Positions 24,695 to 32,229 of a stretch of 32,229 bases of DNA are shown here, in pieces. The stretch comes from Treponema sp. (lineage in GTDB: Bacteria; Spirochaetota; Spirochaetia; Treponematales; Treponemataceae): positions 1 through 32,229 of the forward strand of contig JAHAZA010000102.1 in the NCBI GenBank assembly GCA_018385415.1, in the 5' to 3' direction. A program made the position numbers and the translations under genes. Each line of letters starts with the position of its first letter. Within the stretch, counting starts at the first letter, position 1. The notes beneath the pieces were generated by a model. It was not told where the DNA came from. It searched no databases and was given only the letters and a program-made list of their open reading frames with translations.

Positions 24695-25552
24695 CTACCA
24701 CAAAAACAGCAGTTGAAGTGCAGCAATTACAAGGCAGATTATATTAATCCTTTTTCCCAGTCTACGATTTTTTCGATTTTGTTTAATTTCTTTTTTTGAA
24801 CTGCAGCAGACGATTCCTACAATTGAAATAGGAATTGCAGGAAGAAGAATGAAGTCTAAGAAAAGTTTTAGTGCAATCAGAATAAGGGCAAAAACGGCAG
24901 TTCCAATAGCATGCTCTCCCGTAGTGTTAGATAAATTTTCATGCATGGCATTTGCTAAAGTTATGTTTGTTATTGTCTGGATAGAAAGAATAATGATGCT
25001 TGCAATTGAAATCTTGTAGCCTGTAGAAGTTGTTCCATTTTCTAAATCAAATATTTGCTCATCGTTAAATTTATTAGTCAGATTTTTTACAAACAAGATT
25101 GAAATTACCCAGAAATAGATATCAAAAATCAAAGGGATGAACAATCTGAACATCTGATATTTAATTATGTATGATATACAAAACAACCATTTGCACGAAT
25201 AAAAAATGTAGAAAGGGGATAATGGAAAGCTGATACTCGAATGATTTGAAAGTAAACAGTAAATGATACCAAGAAAAATACATGCAATGATATAAAGCAA
25301 TACATAATTTTTTATTTTAAAGCAGGTTTTAAGATCTTTAATATGTTCCAATTTTTTTGAAAGAATAATGAATGCAATAAGTGGTAAAAGAGATAAAAAT
25401 TCTGTGAAAAGAGAAATGAAAACTTGTGAAACTTTAAAATCGGAATTCAAAAGATATCGGATAAGATTATAGATCGTATATAAAAAATCAGCAGATGCTA
25501 AAATTATGTATAAAAGTGAAAAGTTGATTTGTTTCTGGTTTATATTCTGCAT
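24695..25552 (-). CDS. Multi-pass membrane protein of unknown function
   Basis: The 285-residue product has about seven hydrophobic segments, with a basic stretch near the end (KKEIKQNRKNRRLGKR) that should face the cytoplasm, and a final membrane helix. I recognise no family motif. Between segments a polar loop (LTNKFNDEQIFDLENGTTS) is the only sizeable soluble part. The ATG is preceded by a weak AGG. On this strand TTAGAA and TATAGT, 17 bases apart near 25600-25573, could form a promoter. Base composition is lower in GC than the flanking core genes. It lies next to the pseudogene, in a stretch of weakly conserved genes. Confidence 0.65.
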   Translation of the reverse strand: MQNINQKQINFSLLYIILASADFLYTIYNLIRYLLNSDFKVSQVFISLFTEFLSLLPLIAFIILSKKLEHIKDLKTCFKIKNYVLLYIIACIFLGIIYCLLSNHSSISFPLSPFYIFYSCKWLFCISYIIKYQMFRLFIPLIFDIYFWVISILFVKNLTNKFNDEQIFDLENGTTSTGYKISIASIIILSIQTITNITLANAMHENLSNTTGEHAIGTAVFALILIALKLFLDFILLPAIPISIVGIVCCSSKKEIKQNRKNRRLGKRINIICLVIAALQLLFLW

Positions 25553-25624
25553 AAGATTACCTGGTTTTCCTGTATTACTATAACACTATTTTTGTGATAT
25601 TCTAAAATTATTGCAATAAGTATT

Positions 25625-26593
25625 ATGAACAAAAAATTAAACTTCCTTATTCTATCAGCAATATTTTTATTTTCTCAAATGGCATTTGGCGTAAGTCATT
25701 CAGATACTCCTGTGATTTATGAAAACAGGGAACCAATAAATAGCAATATAATAAAAGTCTATAAATTAGATTTGGATCTGACACAAAAAGCCAACACATC
25801 TGAAATTGAAATTCCAAAAGGGAAAATTCAGCTTAAAACTTTGGATGGAACTAGGACAGCAGTTTGCGATGAAAAGATTCTGATTGATGCTGATGATGTA
25901 AGAGAACTTGATGTCTTCAATAATCATTTTTCAATCTGTTGTATTTACACACCAGAGGAAATTGAAAAGTTTAAAGTTATAAAAGATGATTATATTAATC
26001 AATATCTTGCTGTAGAAATAAATGGAGTTTTGACCGGAACAACTATTTTAATGGATTGTATGGCTGATGCCCGTGTTATAAATTTTTATTTTGAGTTTGG
26101 AAGAATTATAAATGATGACGATGTTTCAAGATTTGTAAATACAGCGCCTCTTGTTTATGATTACAGAGTTGTTATCAGGGACATTGACGGTATACCTTTT
26201 TCTGCAACCATAGAAGAAGCTCAGAAAATTCTTGAAGCAAAGTCGGTTGAATATACAGTTGAAGAAAATATAAGTCCGGTAAAAGATTTTGATCAGGCAA
26301 GCTATTTTATTTATCTTAGACCCGGACAGAAATTATTTGAAAAAACTTTAAAAGAAGGTTACTTGGGATTTAATTCAAATGGACTTTACTCTTTGACTTT
26401 GATTTTTGAAGAAGATGTGGAAGGAGAAGTTCCATATGTAAAGTTTATTGAAAACTTCATAGAAAAGTATCAGTTTACAAAGATTGATAATGACGGGCTA
26501 TTTTTATATTCCTGCAACAACATTTCATTGGAAAATCCTCAATATGCTGCTTATTTTTATGAAGATAAGTACAGGTTAAGTATTAGAAAATAA
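25625..26593 (+). CDS. Exported protein of unknown function
   Basis: The 322-residue product starts with a signal peptide (LNFLILSAIFLFSQMAFG, cleavage near residue 23). The mature part is acidic and rich in Asp, Glu and Ile and appears mostly beta and alpha mixed. One region resembles domains of exported proteins with paired strands (KAKSVEYTVEEN-type, residues about 195-225), but no family was recognised. It has several single cysteines (CDEK, SICCIY, DCMAD, YSCNN) that could pair outside the cell. No ribosome site is clear before the ATG. It is divergent from the membrane protein gene and not obviously in an operon with anything. Confidence 0.65.
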   Translation: MNKKLNFLILSAIFLFSQMAFGVSHSDTPVIYENREPINSNIIKVYKLDLDLTQKANTSEIEIPKGKIQLKTLDGTRTAVCDEKILIDADDVRELDVFNNHFSICCIYTPEEIEKFKVIKDDYINQYLAVEINGVLTGTTILMDCMADARVINFYFEFGRIINDDDVSRFVNTAPLVYDYRVVIRDIDGIPFSATIEEAQKILEAKSVEYTVEENISPVKDFDQASYFIYLRPGQKLFEKTLKEGYLGFNSNGLYSLTLIFEEDVEGEVPYVKFIENFIEKYQFTKIDNDGLFLYSCNNISLENPQYAAYFYEDKYRLSIRK

Positions 26594-26614
26594 CTAATGC
26601 AAATTCGAGTTGAA

Positions 26615-26666
26615 CACTATGCAAAGCTTAAATAACGGATAATACGTTATTAAGCTTCCAATAGTG
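26615..26666. repeat. Long imperfect inverted repeat between the exported protein gene and carB
   Basis: CACTAT (26615-26620) with ATAGTG (26661-26666) enclose AAGCTTAAATAACG and CGTTATTAAGCTT, giving a nearly continuous hairpin. It lacks an adjoining T-run on either strand, although an eight-base T-run lies 24 bases to the right at 26691-26698. It may be a weak terminator for the two convergent genes or an RNA-stabilising end. Confidence 0.5.
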
Positions 26667-26701
26667 AAGCAAGAAAATAAGACAGATATTCTTTTTTTTG
26701 A

Positions 26702-29700
26702 CTAGCAGTGATTGATATCAACAAGACAAAGGTTATTTACATCAAACTTACTTAAAAGACAATCGGCCATTGCATTGGCTGTATCGATTGCAGTAAAACA
26801 GTCGATGTCGTGTTCTACTGCAAGGCGGCGGAGTTTTACACTTTCTGCAACCGGGTCACGGCCTTTTGCAGAAGTTGAAACTACGTAATCTATTTTTCCG
26901 CTTTCAAGAAGTGTCATTACGTTATCGTTGTAGTTTTCGTGAACTTTTGCAACGTGTGTTACTTCCATTCCGGAACGCTCGATTGTACTTGCGTTTCCGC
27001 TTGTAGCATAAAGCTTAAATCCAAGGTCGTAATATTTCTTTGCGAGGGCAGGAAGTTCTGGTAAATCTGACTGTCTTACGCTGAACAATATTGCTGCATC
27101 TTTTTTCTGTGCAGGATGAATCATTTTCCATCCGGCAGCAAGCATTCCTTTGTAGATTGCTTCTTCTACAGTTGGTGCGATTCCGAGAACTTCACCTGTA
27201 GATTTCATTTCAGGACCCAGGTGTGTATCAACGTCCATCAGTTTTTCAAAGCTGAACACAGGAACTTTTACTGCAAAATATTTTTGTCCACGATAAAGGC
27301 CTGTACCAAAGCCCATGTCTTTAACTTTTTCACCAAGCATTGCACGGGTTGCAAGTTCTACCATTGGAACGCCTGTAACTTTACTCAAGTATGGAACTGT
27401 TCTTGAAGAACGTGGGTTTGCTTCGATGATGTTAAGCTGTCCGTTGTAGAAAAGCCACTGAATGTTTACAAGTCCCTGAGTTCCAAGAGCGAGAGCCATG
27501 TCTGTAGATTTTTTAACAACGATGTCTGTCATCTCCTGAGTGAATGAATATGTTGGATAAACAGCGATTGAGTCTCCAGAATGGATACCAGTTCTTTCAA
27601 TGTGCTGCATGATTCCAGGAATAAGAACATCTTTTCCGTCACAGATACAGTCGATTTCAAGTTCCAGTCCTTCCATGTATTTATCAATCAAGATTGGATT
27701 TTCGATTTTCTGTGCAAGAATGATTTTCATGTATTCTTTGATGTCAGCTGAACTTCTTGCGATGATCATGTTCTGACCACCGAGAACGTAAGAAGGTCTC
27801 ATCAATACTGGGTATCCAAGTTTTGCTGCGGCTTCGAGAGCTTCAACTTCTGTAAGAATTGTAAGACCTTTTGGTCTGTTAACTTCAAGTTTTTCACAAA
27901 GTTCATCAAAGCGTTCGCGGTCTTCTGCAAGGTCAATTGCATCAGCGCTTGTTCCAAGGATCTTGATTCCCTGTTCATCCAGATATTTTGCAAGTTTGAT
28001 TGCAGTTCCACCACCAAAGGCAACTACAACGCCAAGTGGTTTTTCTACATTGATTACGTTCATTACATCAACTGGTGTAAGTGGTTCAAAGTAAAGTCGG
28101 TCTGCTGTATCAAAGTCAGTTGAAACTGTTTCAGGATTGTTGTTGATGATTGCAACTTCGTATCCAAGTTTTTTCAACGCCCAGATACACTGAACTGATG
28201 AGTAGTCGAACTCGATTCCCTGACCGATACGGATTGGACCAGATCCCAGAACTACGATAGTTCCCTTTGATTTTTTAGCATCTGTTTTTGCAGAAGTCAT
28301 TCCGTTGAATACAGGGTCAAACTGAACTGCTGTGTTTTCGTTAGAGTGAACTTCGTTAGAATGCAGGCTCTGAATAAATGATGCAGCTTCGTTCTCGCCA
28401 TCGGCTACTGAATAGAAATATGGAGTTTCGGCATCAAACTCGCCGGCACATGTATCAACCATTTTAAAGGAACGAGGTGGATAAAGCATTTCTTTTTTAC
28501 CAAGCATCTCGTTTGCTTTTTCTGCGTTTGCAATGTTCTGAAGTTTCCAGAGGAACCATTCGTCAATTTTTGTTACGTTGTGAATTTCTTCTACTGTCAT
28601 GCAGCCGCGTTTAATTGCCTGATAGATTGCAAAGATTCTCTGGTCGGTACACTGACCAACTCTTTCGCGGATCTTGTCGTCGTTTTCAGCGGCAAACACT
28701 TTATAGTTAAGATCACTTACTCCAAGTTCACAACCGCGGACTGCTTTAAGAATAGCTTCTTCAAAGTTCTGACCTATGGCCATCACTTCTCCAGTTGCCT
28801 TCATCTGAGTTCCGAGCTTGCGGCTTGCGTATACGAATTTTTCAAATGGGAATTTTGGCATTTTAACTACAACGTAATCGAGAACAGGCTCGAAGCAGGC
28901 TGCAGTTTTCTTTGTTACGAAGTTAGGAATTTCATCAAGGTTAAAGCCTACAGCGATGAGGGCTGCAACTTTTGCGATTGGGTAACCAGTTGCTTTTGAA
29001 GCCAGAGCTGATGAACGGCTTACACGAGGGTTAACTTCGATTACGGCATATTCAAATGTATCAGGGTTAAGAGCAAACTGACAGTTACAGCCACCTTCGA
29101 TTTCCAGAGCCGAAATAATGTTCAGGGCAGCAGAACGGAGCATCTGATATTCTTTATCAGCAAGTGTTACAGTTGGAGCAATTACGATTGAATCTCCTGT
29201 ATGAACACCAACCGGATCAAAGTTTTCCATTGAACATACAGTGATTACGTTTCCGGAATGGTCCCGCATTACTTCAAATTCAACTTCCTTCCAGCCTGAA
29301 ATACATTTTTCAACAAGAATCTGATGAATTGGCGAACGGTGAAGACCGTTGTGTGCAATTTCGTCAAACTCTTTTTCGTTGTAGGCAATTCCACCACCTG
29401 TACCACCGAGAGTAAAGGCAGGACGAATGATTGCTGGATATCCGATTTTATTAGTAACGAAGTCGAGAGCGTCTTCGTAAGTTGTTACTACTTTAGAAGG
29501 AATACAAGGCTCACCGATTTCTTCCATTGTATCTTTGAACATCTGACGGTCTTCGGCCTTGTCGATTGTAAGAGGACGAGCACCAAGGAGCTGAACGCCG
29601 TGATCTTTGAGGAAGCCTGATTTTGCAAGTTCCATTGAAAGAGTCAAACCTGTCTGACCACCAAGAGTAGAAAGAAGGCTGTCTGGTTTTTCTTTTTCGA

Positions 29701-29932
29701 TGATGCGTTCAAGTGTGCGGACATTCAATGGTTCAAGGTAAATCTCGTCAGCCATTGCGTGGTCTGTCATTAAAGTTGCTGGGTTTGAGTTAACAAGGAC
29801 TACTTCAAGTCCAAGCTGTTTGAGAGCTTTGCAGGCCTGGTTTCCGGCATAGTCAAATTCTGCAGCCTGACCAATAATGATAGGTCCAGAACCGATAACC
29901 ATTACTTTGTGAATATCTGGATTTAAAGGCAT
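26702..29932 (-). CDS. carB: Carbamoyl-phosphate synthase large subunit
   Basis: CarB makes carbamoyl phosphate, the precursor of pyrimidines and arginine, from bicarbonate, ATP and ammonia supplied by CarA. The 1076-residue length is standard. Two homologous halves each have a pre-ATP-grasp start (VIGSGPIIIGQAAEFDYAG and VLGSGPIRIGQGIEFDYSS) and an ATP-grasp domain (IIRPAFTLGGTGGG and VLMRPSYVLGGQNM). The C-terminal MGS-like allosteric domain begins about residue 940 (ILFSVRQSDLPELPALAKKY) and keeps YVVSTSAKG, the region that binds UMP or similar effectors. The ATG directly follows the carA stop (TAGATG) with no gap. Neighbouring pyrG and the leader of carA suggest pyrimidine control rather than arginine control. 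Confidence 0.96.
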   Translation of the reverse strand: MPLNPDIHKVMVIGSGPIIIGQAAEFDYAGNQACKALKQLGLEVVLVNSNPATLMTDHAMADEIYLEPLNVRTLERIIEKEKPDSLLSTLGGQTGLTLSMELAKSGFLKDHGVQLLGARPLTIDKAEDRQMFKDTMEEIGEPCIPSKVVTTYEDALDFVTNKIGYPAIIRPAFTLGGTGGGIAYNEKEFDEIAHNGLHRSPIHQILVEKCISGWKEVEFEVMRDHSGNVITVCSMENFDPVGVHTGDSIVIAPTVTLADKEYQMLRSAALNIISALEIEGGCNCQFALNPDTFEYAVIEVNPRVSRSSALASKATGYPIAKVAALIAVGFNLDEIPNFVTKKTAACFEPVLDYVVVKMPKFPFEKFVYASRKLGTQMKATGEVMAIGQNFEEAILKAVRGCELGVSDLNYKVFAAENDDKIRERVGQCTDQRIFAIYQAIKRGCMTVEEIHNVTKIDEWFLWKLQNIANAEKANEMLGKKEMLYPPRSFKMVDTCAGEFDAETPYFYSVADGENEAASFIQSLHSNEVHSNENTAVQFDPVFNGMTSAKTDAKKSKGTIVVLGSGPIRIGQGIEFDYSSVQCIWALKKLGYEVAIINNNPETVSTDFDTADRLYFEPLTPVDVMNVINVEKPLGVVVAFGGGTAIKLAKYLDEQGIKILGTSADAIDLAEDRERFDELCEKLEVNRPKGLTILTEVEALEAAAKLGYPVLMRPSYVLGGQNMIIARSSADIKEYMKIILAQKIENPILIDKYMEGLELEIDCICDGKDVLIPGIMQHIERTGIHSGDSIAVYPTYSFTQEMTDIVVKKSTDMALALGTQGLVNIQWLFYNGQLNIIEANPRSSRTVPYLSKVTGVPMVELATRAMLGEKVKDMGFGTGLYRGQKYFAVKVPVFSFEKLMDVDTHLGPEMKSTGEVLGIAPTVEEAIYKGMLAAGWKMIHPAQKKDAAILFSVRQSDLPELPALAKKYYDLGFKLYATSGNASTIERSGMEVTHVAKVHENYNDNVMTLLESGKIDYVVSTSAKGRDPVAESVKLRRLAVEHDIDCFTAIDTANAMADCLLSKFDVNNLCLVDINHC

Positions 29933-31102
29933 CTACTTTGCCTCCTTGTTAGTAAGTATGTTCTGAATGAATTTGTCAAAAAGGAAGTTTGTATCATGTG
30001 GACCGCCACATGCTTCCGGATGGAACTGAACGCTGAACGCAGGAATGTCTATGTAAGTAATTCCTTCGCATGTTTTATCATTTGAATTGTAGAATGCAAG
30101 TTTTGCAAAAGAAGGAAGGTTGTCGCACTGAACTGCGTAACCGTGATTCTGGCTTGTAATGAATACGCGACCAGTTTCAACTTCTTTTACAGGATGGTTT
30201 CCGCCGCGATGACCGTATTTCAATTTTGAAGTTTTGCATCCGCGGGCAAGAGCTAAAAGCTGGTGGCCGAGACAGATTCCAAAAATCGGAACCATCTTTT
30301 TTCCCGATGCTTGTGCATCGATGTTGTATTGTACAAGCTTAGCGATTTCTGCGATTACGCCAGTGTTGTCGGCTGGATCACCAGGTCCGTTTGAAAGCAT
30401 GATTCCGTCCGGGTCAAGCTTTAAGATGTCATCTGCTGTGTATGAATATGGAACTGTGATAACCTCGGCATTTCGTTTTTCAAGTTCACGAGGAATATTA
30501 TATTTGGCACCAAAGTCCCAGAGCAGGATTCTGATTTTTTTATCGCTGTGGAAAATGTGATGGTTGATTTCTGGATAATCTTTTACCACGTTCTGTTTTT
30601 CTGAAAGCTGTATTGAAGTTGAAACAGTTTCAACTGATTGATCAACTCTGTATGCTTTGATTTTTTCTAAAAGGGAATTTTCGATAACAGGTTTTTCGAT
30701 TCCGGAAATAATCATTCCGTTCATGACTCCGGATTCCCGGAGCTTTTTGGTAAGGGCGCGGGTGTCAATCTCTGCGATGCCCACGATGTTCTGTGATTTA
30801 AGGTAGCTGTCCAGGTCTGACTGACAGCGGAAGTTTGAAGGAAGGGAACAAAGTTCGCGAACGATGTAGCCTTTTACAAAACATTTTCGGCTTTCGAAAT
30901 CTTCAGGGATTACACCGTAGTTCCCGATCAAAGGGAATGTCTGGGTAACGATTTGTCCGAAATAACTTGGATCCGTCAATGTTTCTAAGTAACCGGTCAT
31001 ACCCGTTGTAAAAACTGTTTCGCCAATTGTGGAACCTTCGGCGCCGATAGATGTTCCTTCGAAGACTGTTCCGTCTGCCAGAACAAGGAATGCTTTGCTC
31101 AC
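29933..31102 (-). CDS. carA: Carbamoyl-phosphate synthase small (glutaminase) subunit
   Basis: CarA hydrolyses glutamine and channels ammonia to CarB. The 389-residue product has the N-terminal small-subunit domain (ADGTVFEGTSIGAEG, VFTTGMTGYLETLTDPSY) and a C-terminal class I glutaminase: FGICLGHQ with nucleophile Cys277, and FSVQFHPEA with His361 and Glu363. The start is GTG 31102, supported by GGAG a short distance upstream. The stop codon abuts the carB ATG, so the two form a coupled unit. The 134-base leader carries a strong hairpin with a U-run, consistent with attenuation. Confidence 0.95.
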   Translation of the reverse strand: MSKAFLVLADGTVFEGTSIGAEGSTIGETVFTTGMTGYLETLTDPSYFGQIVTQTFPLIGNYGVIPEDFESRKCFVKGYIVRELCSLPSNFRCQSDLDSYLKSQNIVGIAEIDTRALTKKLRESGVMNGMIISGIEKPVIENSLLEKIKAYRVDQSVETVSTSIQLSEKQNVVKDYPEINHHIFHSDKKIRILLWDFGAKYNIPRELEKRNAEVITVPYSYTADDILKLDPDGIMLSNGPGDPADNTGVIAEIAKLVQYNIDAQASGKKMVPIFGICLGHQLLALARGCKTSKLKYGHRGGNHPVKEVETGRVFITSQNHGYAVQCDNLPSFAKLAFYNSNDKTCEGITYIDIPAFSVQFHPEACGGPHDTNFLFDKFIQNILTNKEAK

Positions 31103-31159
31103 TTTGAACTCCAGAAAAAGTCAGCAGGCAAAAAAAAAAGACCTGCAAGATTTGGCCAT

Positions 31160-31220
31160 AAAAAAAAGGGCGTTCATTCAATCGTGTAAAAACAGTTTAC
31201 CTGATTGAACGAACGCCCTT
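31160..31220 (-). terminator. Terminator-like hairpin in the carAB leader (putative attenuator)
   Basis: Arms at 31220-31203 and 31183-31166 on the minus strand form an 18-base stem with one G-U pair, with an inner GTAAA/TTTAC stem in the loop and eight U residues after it. A second small stem (GCAGG/CCTGC around a U10 run) lies between it and the carA start. No gene on this strand ends upstream. Confidence 0.75.
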
Positions 31221-31242
31221 GCTCGTTTTTATAACCTTTGTA

Positions 31243-31271
31243 TTTATAGTACTTTGCAGGATTTTAGTCAA
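31243..31271 (-). promoter_or_regulatory. Predicted carAB promoter
   Basis: TTGACT (31271-31266) and TATAAA (31248-31243) on the minus strand are 17 bases apart, close to consensus. The transcript would start near 31236, just before the leader hairpin. Confidence 0.7.
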
Positions 31272-31485
31272 TGATGCACAAATAATTCAAAGCCTTACGA
31301 AAAAAAATCGCGGGTCCCAGCAAATTACAAAAAAGAAACAATCCGCATACTTCTGTACATAAGAAACTGGGAAGTGAATAATAAAAAAGTAAACATTATG
31401 ACATTAAGAAAGATTTTAAAAAGTATGTAAAACCAATTATACAAGACCAGATGTTTGTATGTTCAACTTTTAATAATATGAACTT
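31272..31485. other. Gene-free stretch between the carAB and restriction-gene promoters
   Basis: Very AT-rich DNA with stops in all frames within short distance. I found no RNA gene and no repeat. A GC-rich island CGCGGGTCCCAGC near 31309-31321 stands out from the background but does not form a tRNA end or hairpin. Confidence 0.6.
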
Positions 31486-31550
31486 TAGTTACTTGACGCT
31501 TGTTATTTGTAACTAGTATAATTTTTTCTTTTTGTGTAACATAAGTTACA
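31486..31550 (+). promoter_or_regulatory. Promoter with flanking GTTAC/GTAAC half-sites before the restriction gene
   Basis: TTGACG (31493-31498) and TATAAT (31517-31522) are 18 bases apart. An inverted pair TAGTTAC (31486-31492) and GTAACTA (31509-31515) brackets the -35 box and reaches the -10 box. A second palindrome TGTAACATAAGTTACA (31535-31550) lies just after the expected start near 31529. This resembles two operators of one repressor. A further CGACA-AC-TGTCG palindrome follows at 31556-31567. Confidence 0.6.
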
Positions 31551-31589
31551 TAATGCGACAACTGTCGGTTTTTGACTATGAGGAATATC

Positions 31590-32229
31590 GTGTCACAAGC
31601 ATATACATCTTTTTCGACAATAAATGAAATTCTTGCAGATATAAGAGAAACTTCGAGAAATACGGCTGATAAGGGAACAAAGTTTGAAACATTAATTCTG
31701 AATTATTTTTTAACGGAGCCAAACTTTGCCAATCAATTGGATCATGCCTGGCTTTGGAGTGATTTTCCATGCCGTAAGGAATTTGGCGGACATGATATTG
31801 GAGTTGATGTTGTTTGTCATACTAAGAACGATGAATATTGGGCAATTCAATGTAAATGTTATGATAGTGGAACAACGATAGATAAATCTGCCGTTGATTC
31901 ATTTATTGCTACAAGTGGGAAATCTTTTAGTGACGGACTTGTCACAAAAAGATTTACTCGCCGTTATTGGGTAGACTCCCTTCCAAAGGCTCTTAATAAA
32001 AATGCAGAACTCGCAATGCAAAATCAGATGCCTTCTATTCAAAGAATAGGATTGGATGCTTTAGGAAATTCAACTGTAGATTGGGAAAAAATCTATAAAG
32101 GCAAGAATGGTAAAGAAGCTCTTCAGGAAAGAAAAGAATTAAAAGACCATCAGAAAGAAGCAATTGAGAAAGCTACTCAGCATTTTTGTATCAATGATAG
32201 AGGTAAGCTGATAATGGCTTGTGGAAGTG
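31590..32229 (+). CDS. Type ISP-like restriction-modification/helicase protein, 5' part
   Basis: At least 213 codons are open to the window end. Residues 1-130 form a Mrr/PD-(D/E)xK-type nuclease domain: KFETLILNYF with Glu33, LWSDFP, GVDVV with Asp73 and AIQCK (Gln87, Lys89). A conserved link follows (IDKSAVDSFIATSGK, then SIQRIGLDAL and DWEKI), then the start of a superfamily 2 helicase: LKDHQKEAIEKA and DRGKLIMACGS, the beginning of motif I. This order is that of single-chain Type ISP enzymes such as LlaGI, in which a methyltransferase and target-recognition domain follow; those are beyond the edge. GTG 31590 is preferred because GAGGA lies five bases before it; ATG 31578, four codons upstream, has no ribosome site. 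Confidence 0.85.
   Translation, partial: MSQAYTSFSTINEILADIRETSRNTADKGTKFETLILNYFLTEPNFANQLDHAWLWSDFPCRKEFGGHDIGVDVVCHTKNDEYWAIQCKCYDSGTTIDKSAVDSFIATSGKSFSDGLVTKRFTRRYWVDSLPKALNKNAELAMQNQMPSIQRIGLDALGNSTVDWEKIYKGKNGKEALQERKELKDHQKEAIEKATQHFCINDRGKLIMACGS

Noticed and set aside
31305..31325. GC-rich segment resembling a tRNA 3' end or attachment site beside the restriction gene
   Set aside because: No T-arm sequence or cloverleaf could be formed and no direct repeat of it was noticed elsewhere in the window.
1..32229. CRISPR arrays, rRNA, tRNA genes and insertion sequences
   Set aside because: No regularly spaced repeats, transposase frames with terminal repeats, or recognisable tRNA/rRNA sequence were seen on either strand by eye; a covariance-model scan would settle small RNAs.

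Overview
The window is an AT-rich, gene-dense bacterial chromosome segment. The most likely source is a treponeme-like spirochaete. This is inferred from the dnaN-recF-DUF721 / rpmH-rnpA-yidD-yidC-khpB order, the lipoprotein with a cyclophilin-then-FKBP layout (a dual-family immunophilin type reported from Treponema), low GC, and several unassigned exported proteins. It was not tested by any search. The left edge lies just downstream of where dnaA is expected, so the replication origin is probably close, but no DnaA-box cluster was seen.

Bases 1-8280, all on the + strand, are the core block: dnaN, recF and a DciA-like DUF721 gene, then a promoter driving rpmH, rnpA, yidD, yidC, khpB, an unassigned exported protein and the lipoprotein immunophilin. 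A bidirectional terminator closes it. Bases 8280-16050 hold an exported YD-repeat-like protein (-), a tandem ABC ATPase with one degenerate half, an exported GH18 protein, a UPF0210/DUF711 protein whose ribosome site lies in the preceding terminator, a PutP-type Na+/solute symporter and a GNAT protein. Bases 16050-19420 carry an Nfu-type Fe-S scaffold, a SlyD-like isomerase with a Cys/Gly tail, a shikimate-kinase-like gene divergent from a PrsW-type membrane protease gene, and a DAHP synthase.

Bases 19450-31250 are framed by the pyrimidine genes pyrG and carAB, all on the - strand. Each has a strong promoter followed by a terminator-like hairpin inside its own leader, which suggests transcription attenuation. 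Between them lie a flavin reductase-rubredoxin-rubredoxin-rubrerythrin fusion gene, a membrane HD-GYP gene, a broken second copy of the fusion gene, a membrane protein and an exported protein. From about 31490 a promoter flanked by GTTAC/GTAAC half-sites leads into the 5' part of a Type ISP-like restriction-helicase gene that runs off the right edge.

The points most worth a second look are the two pyrimidine leaders, the oxidative-stress fusion gene with its internal start and decayed paralogue, predicted leaderless transcripts at 17565-17627, the terminator that contains a ribosome binding site at 12136-12148, and the operator-like repeats before the edge restriction gene. All functional statements come from reading motifs; no similarity search was run.
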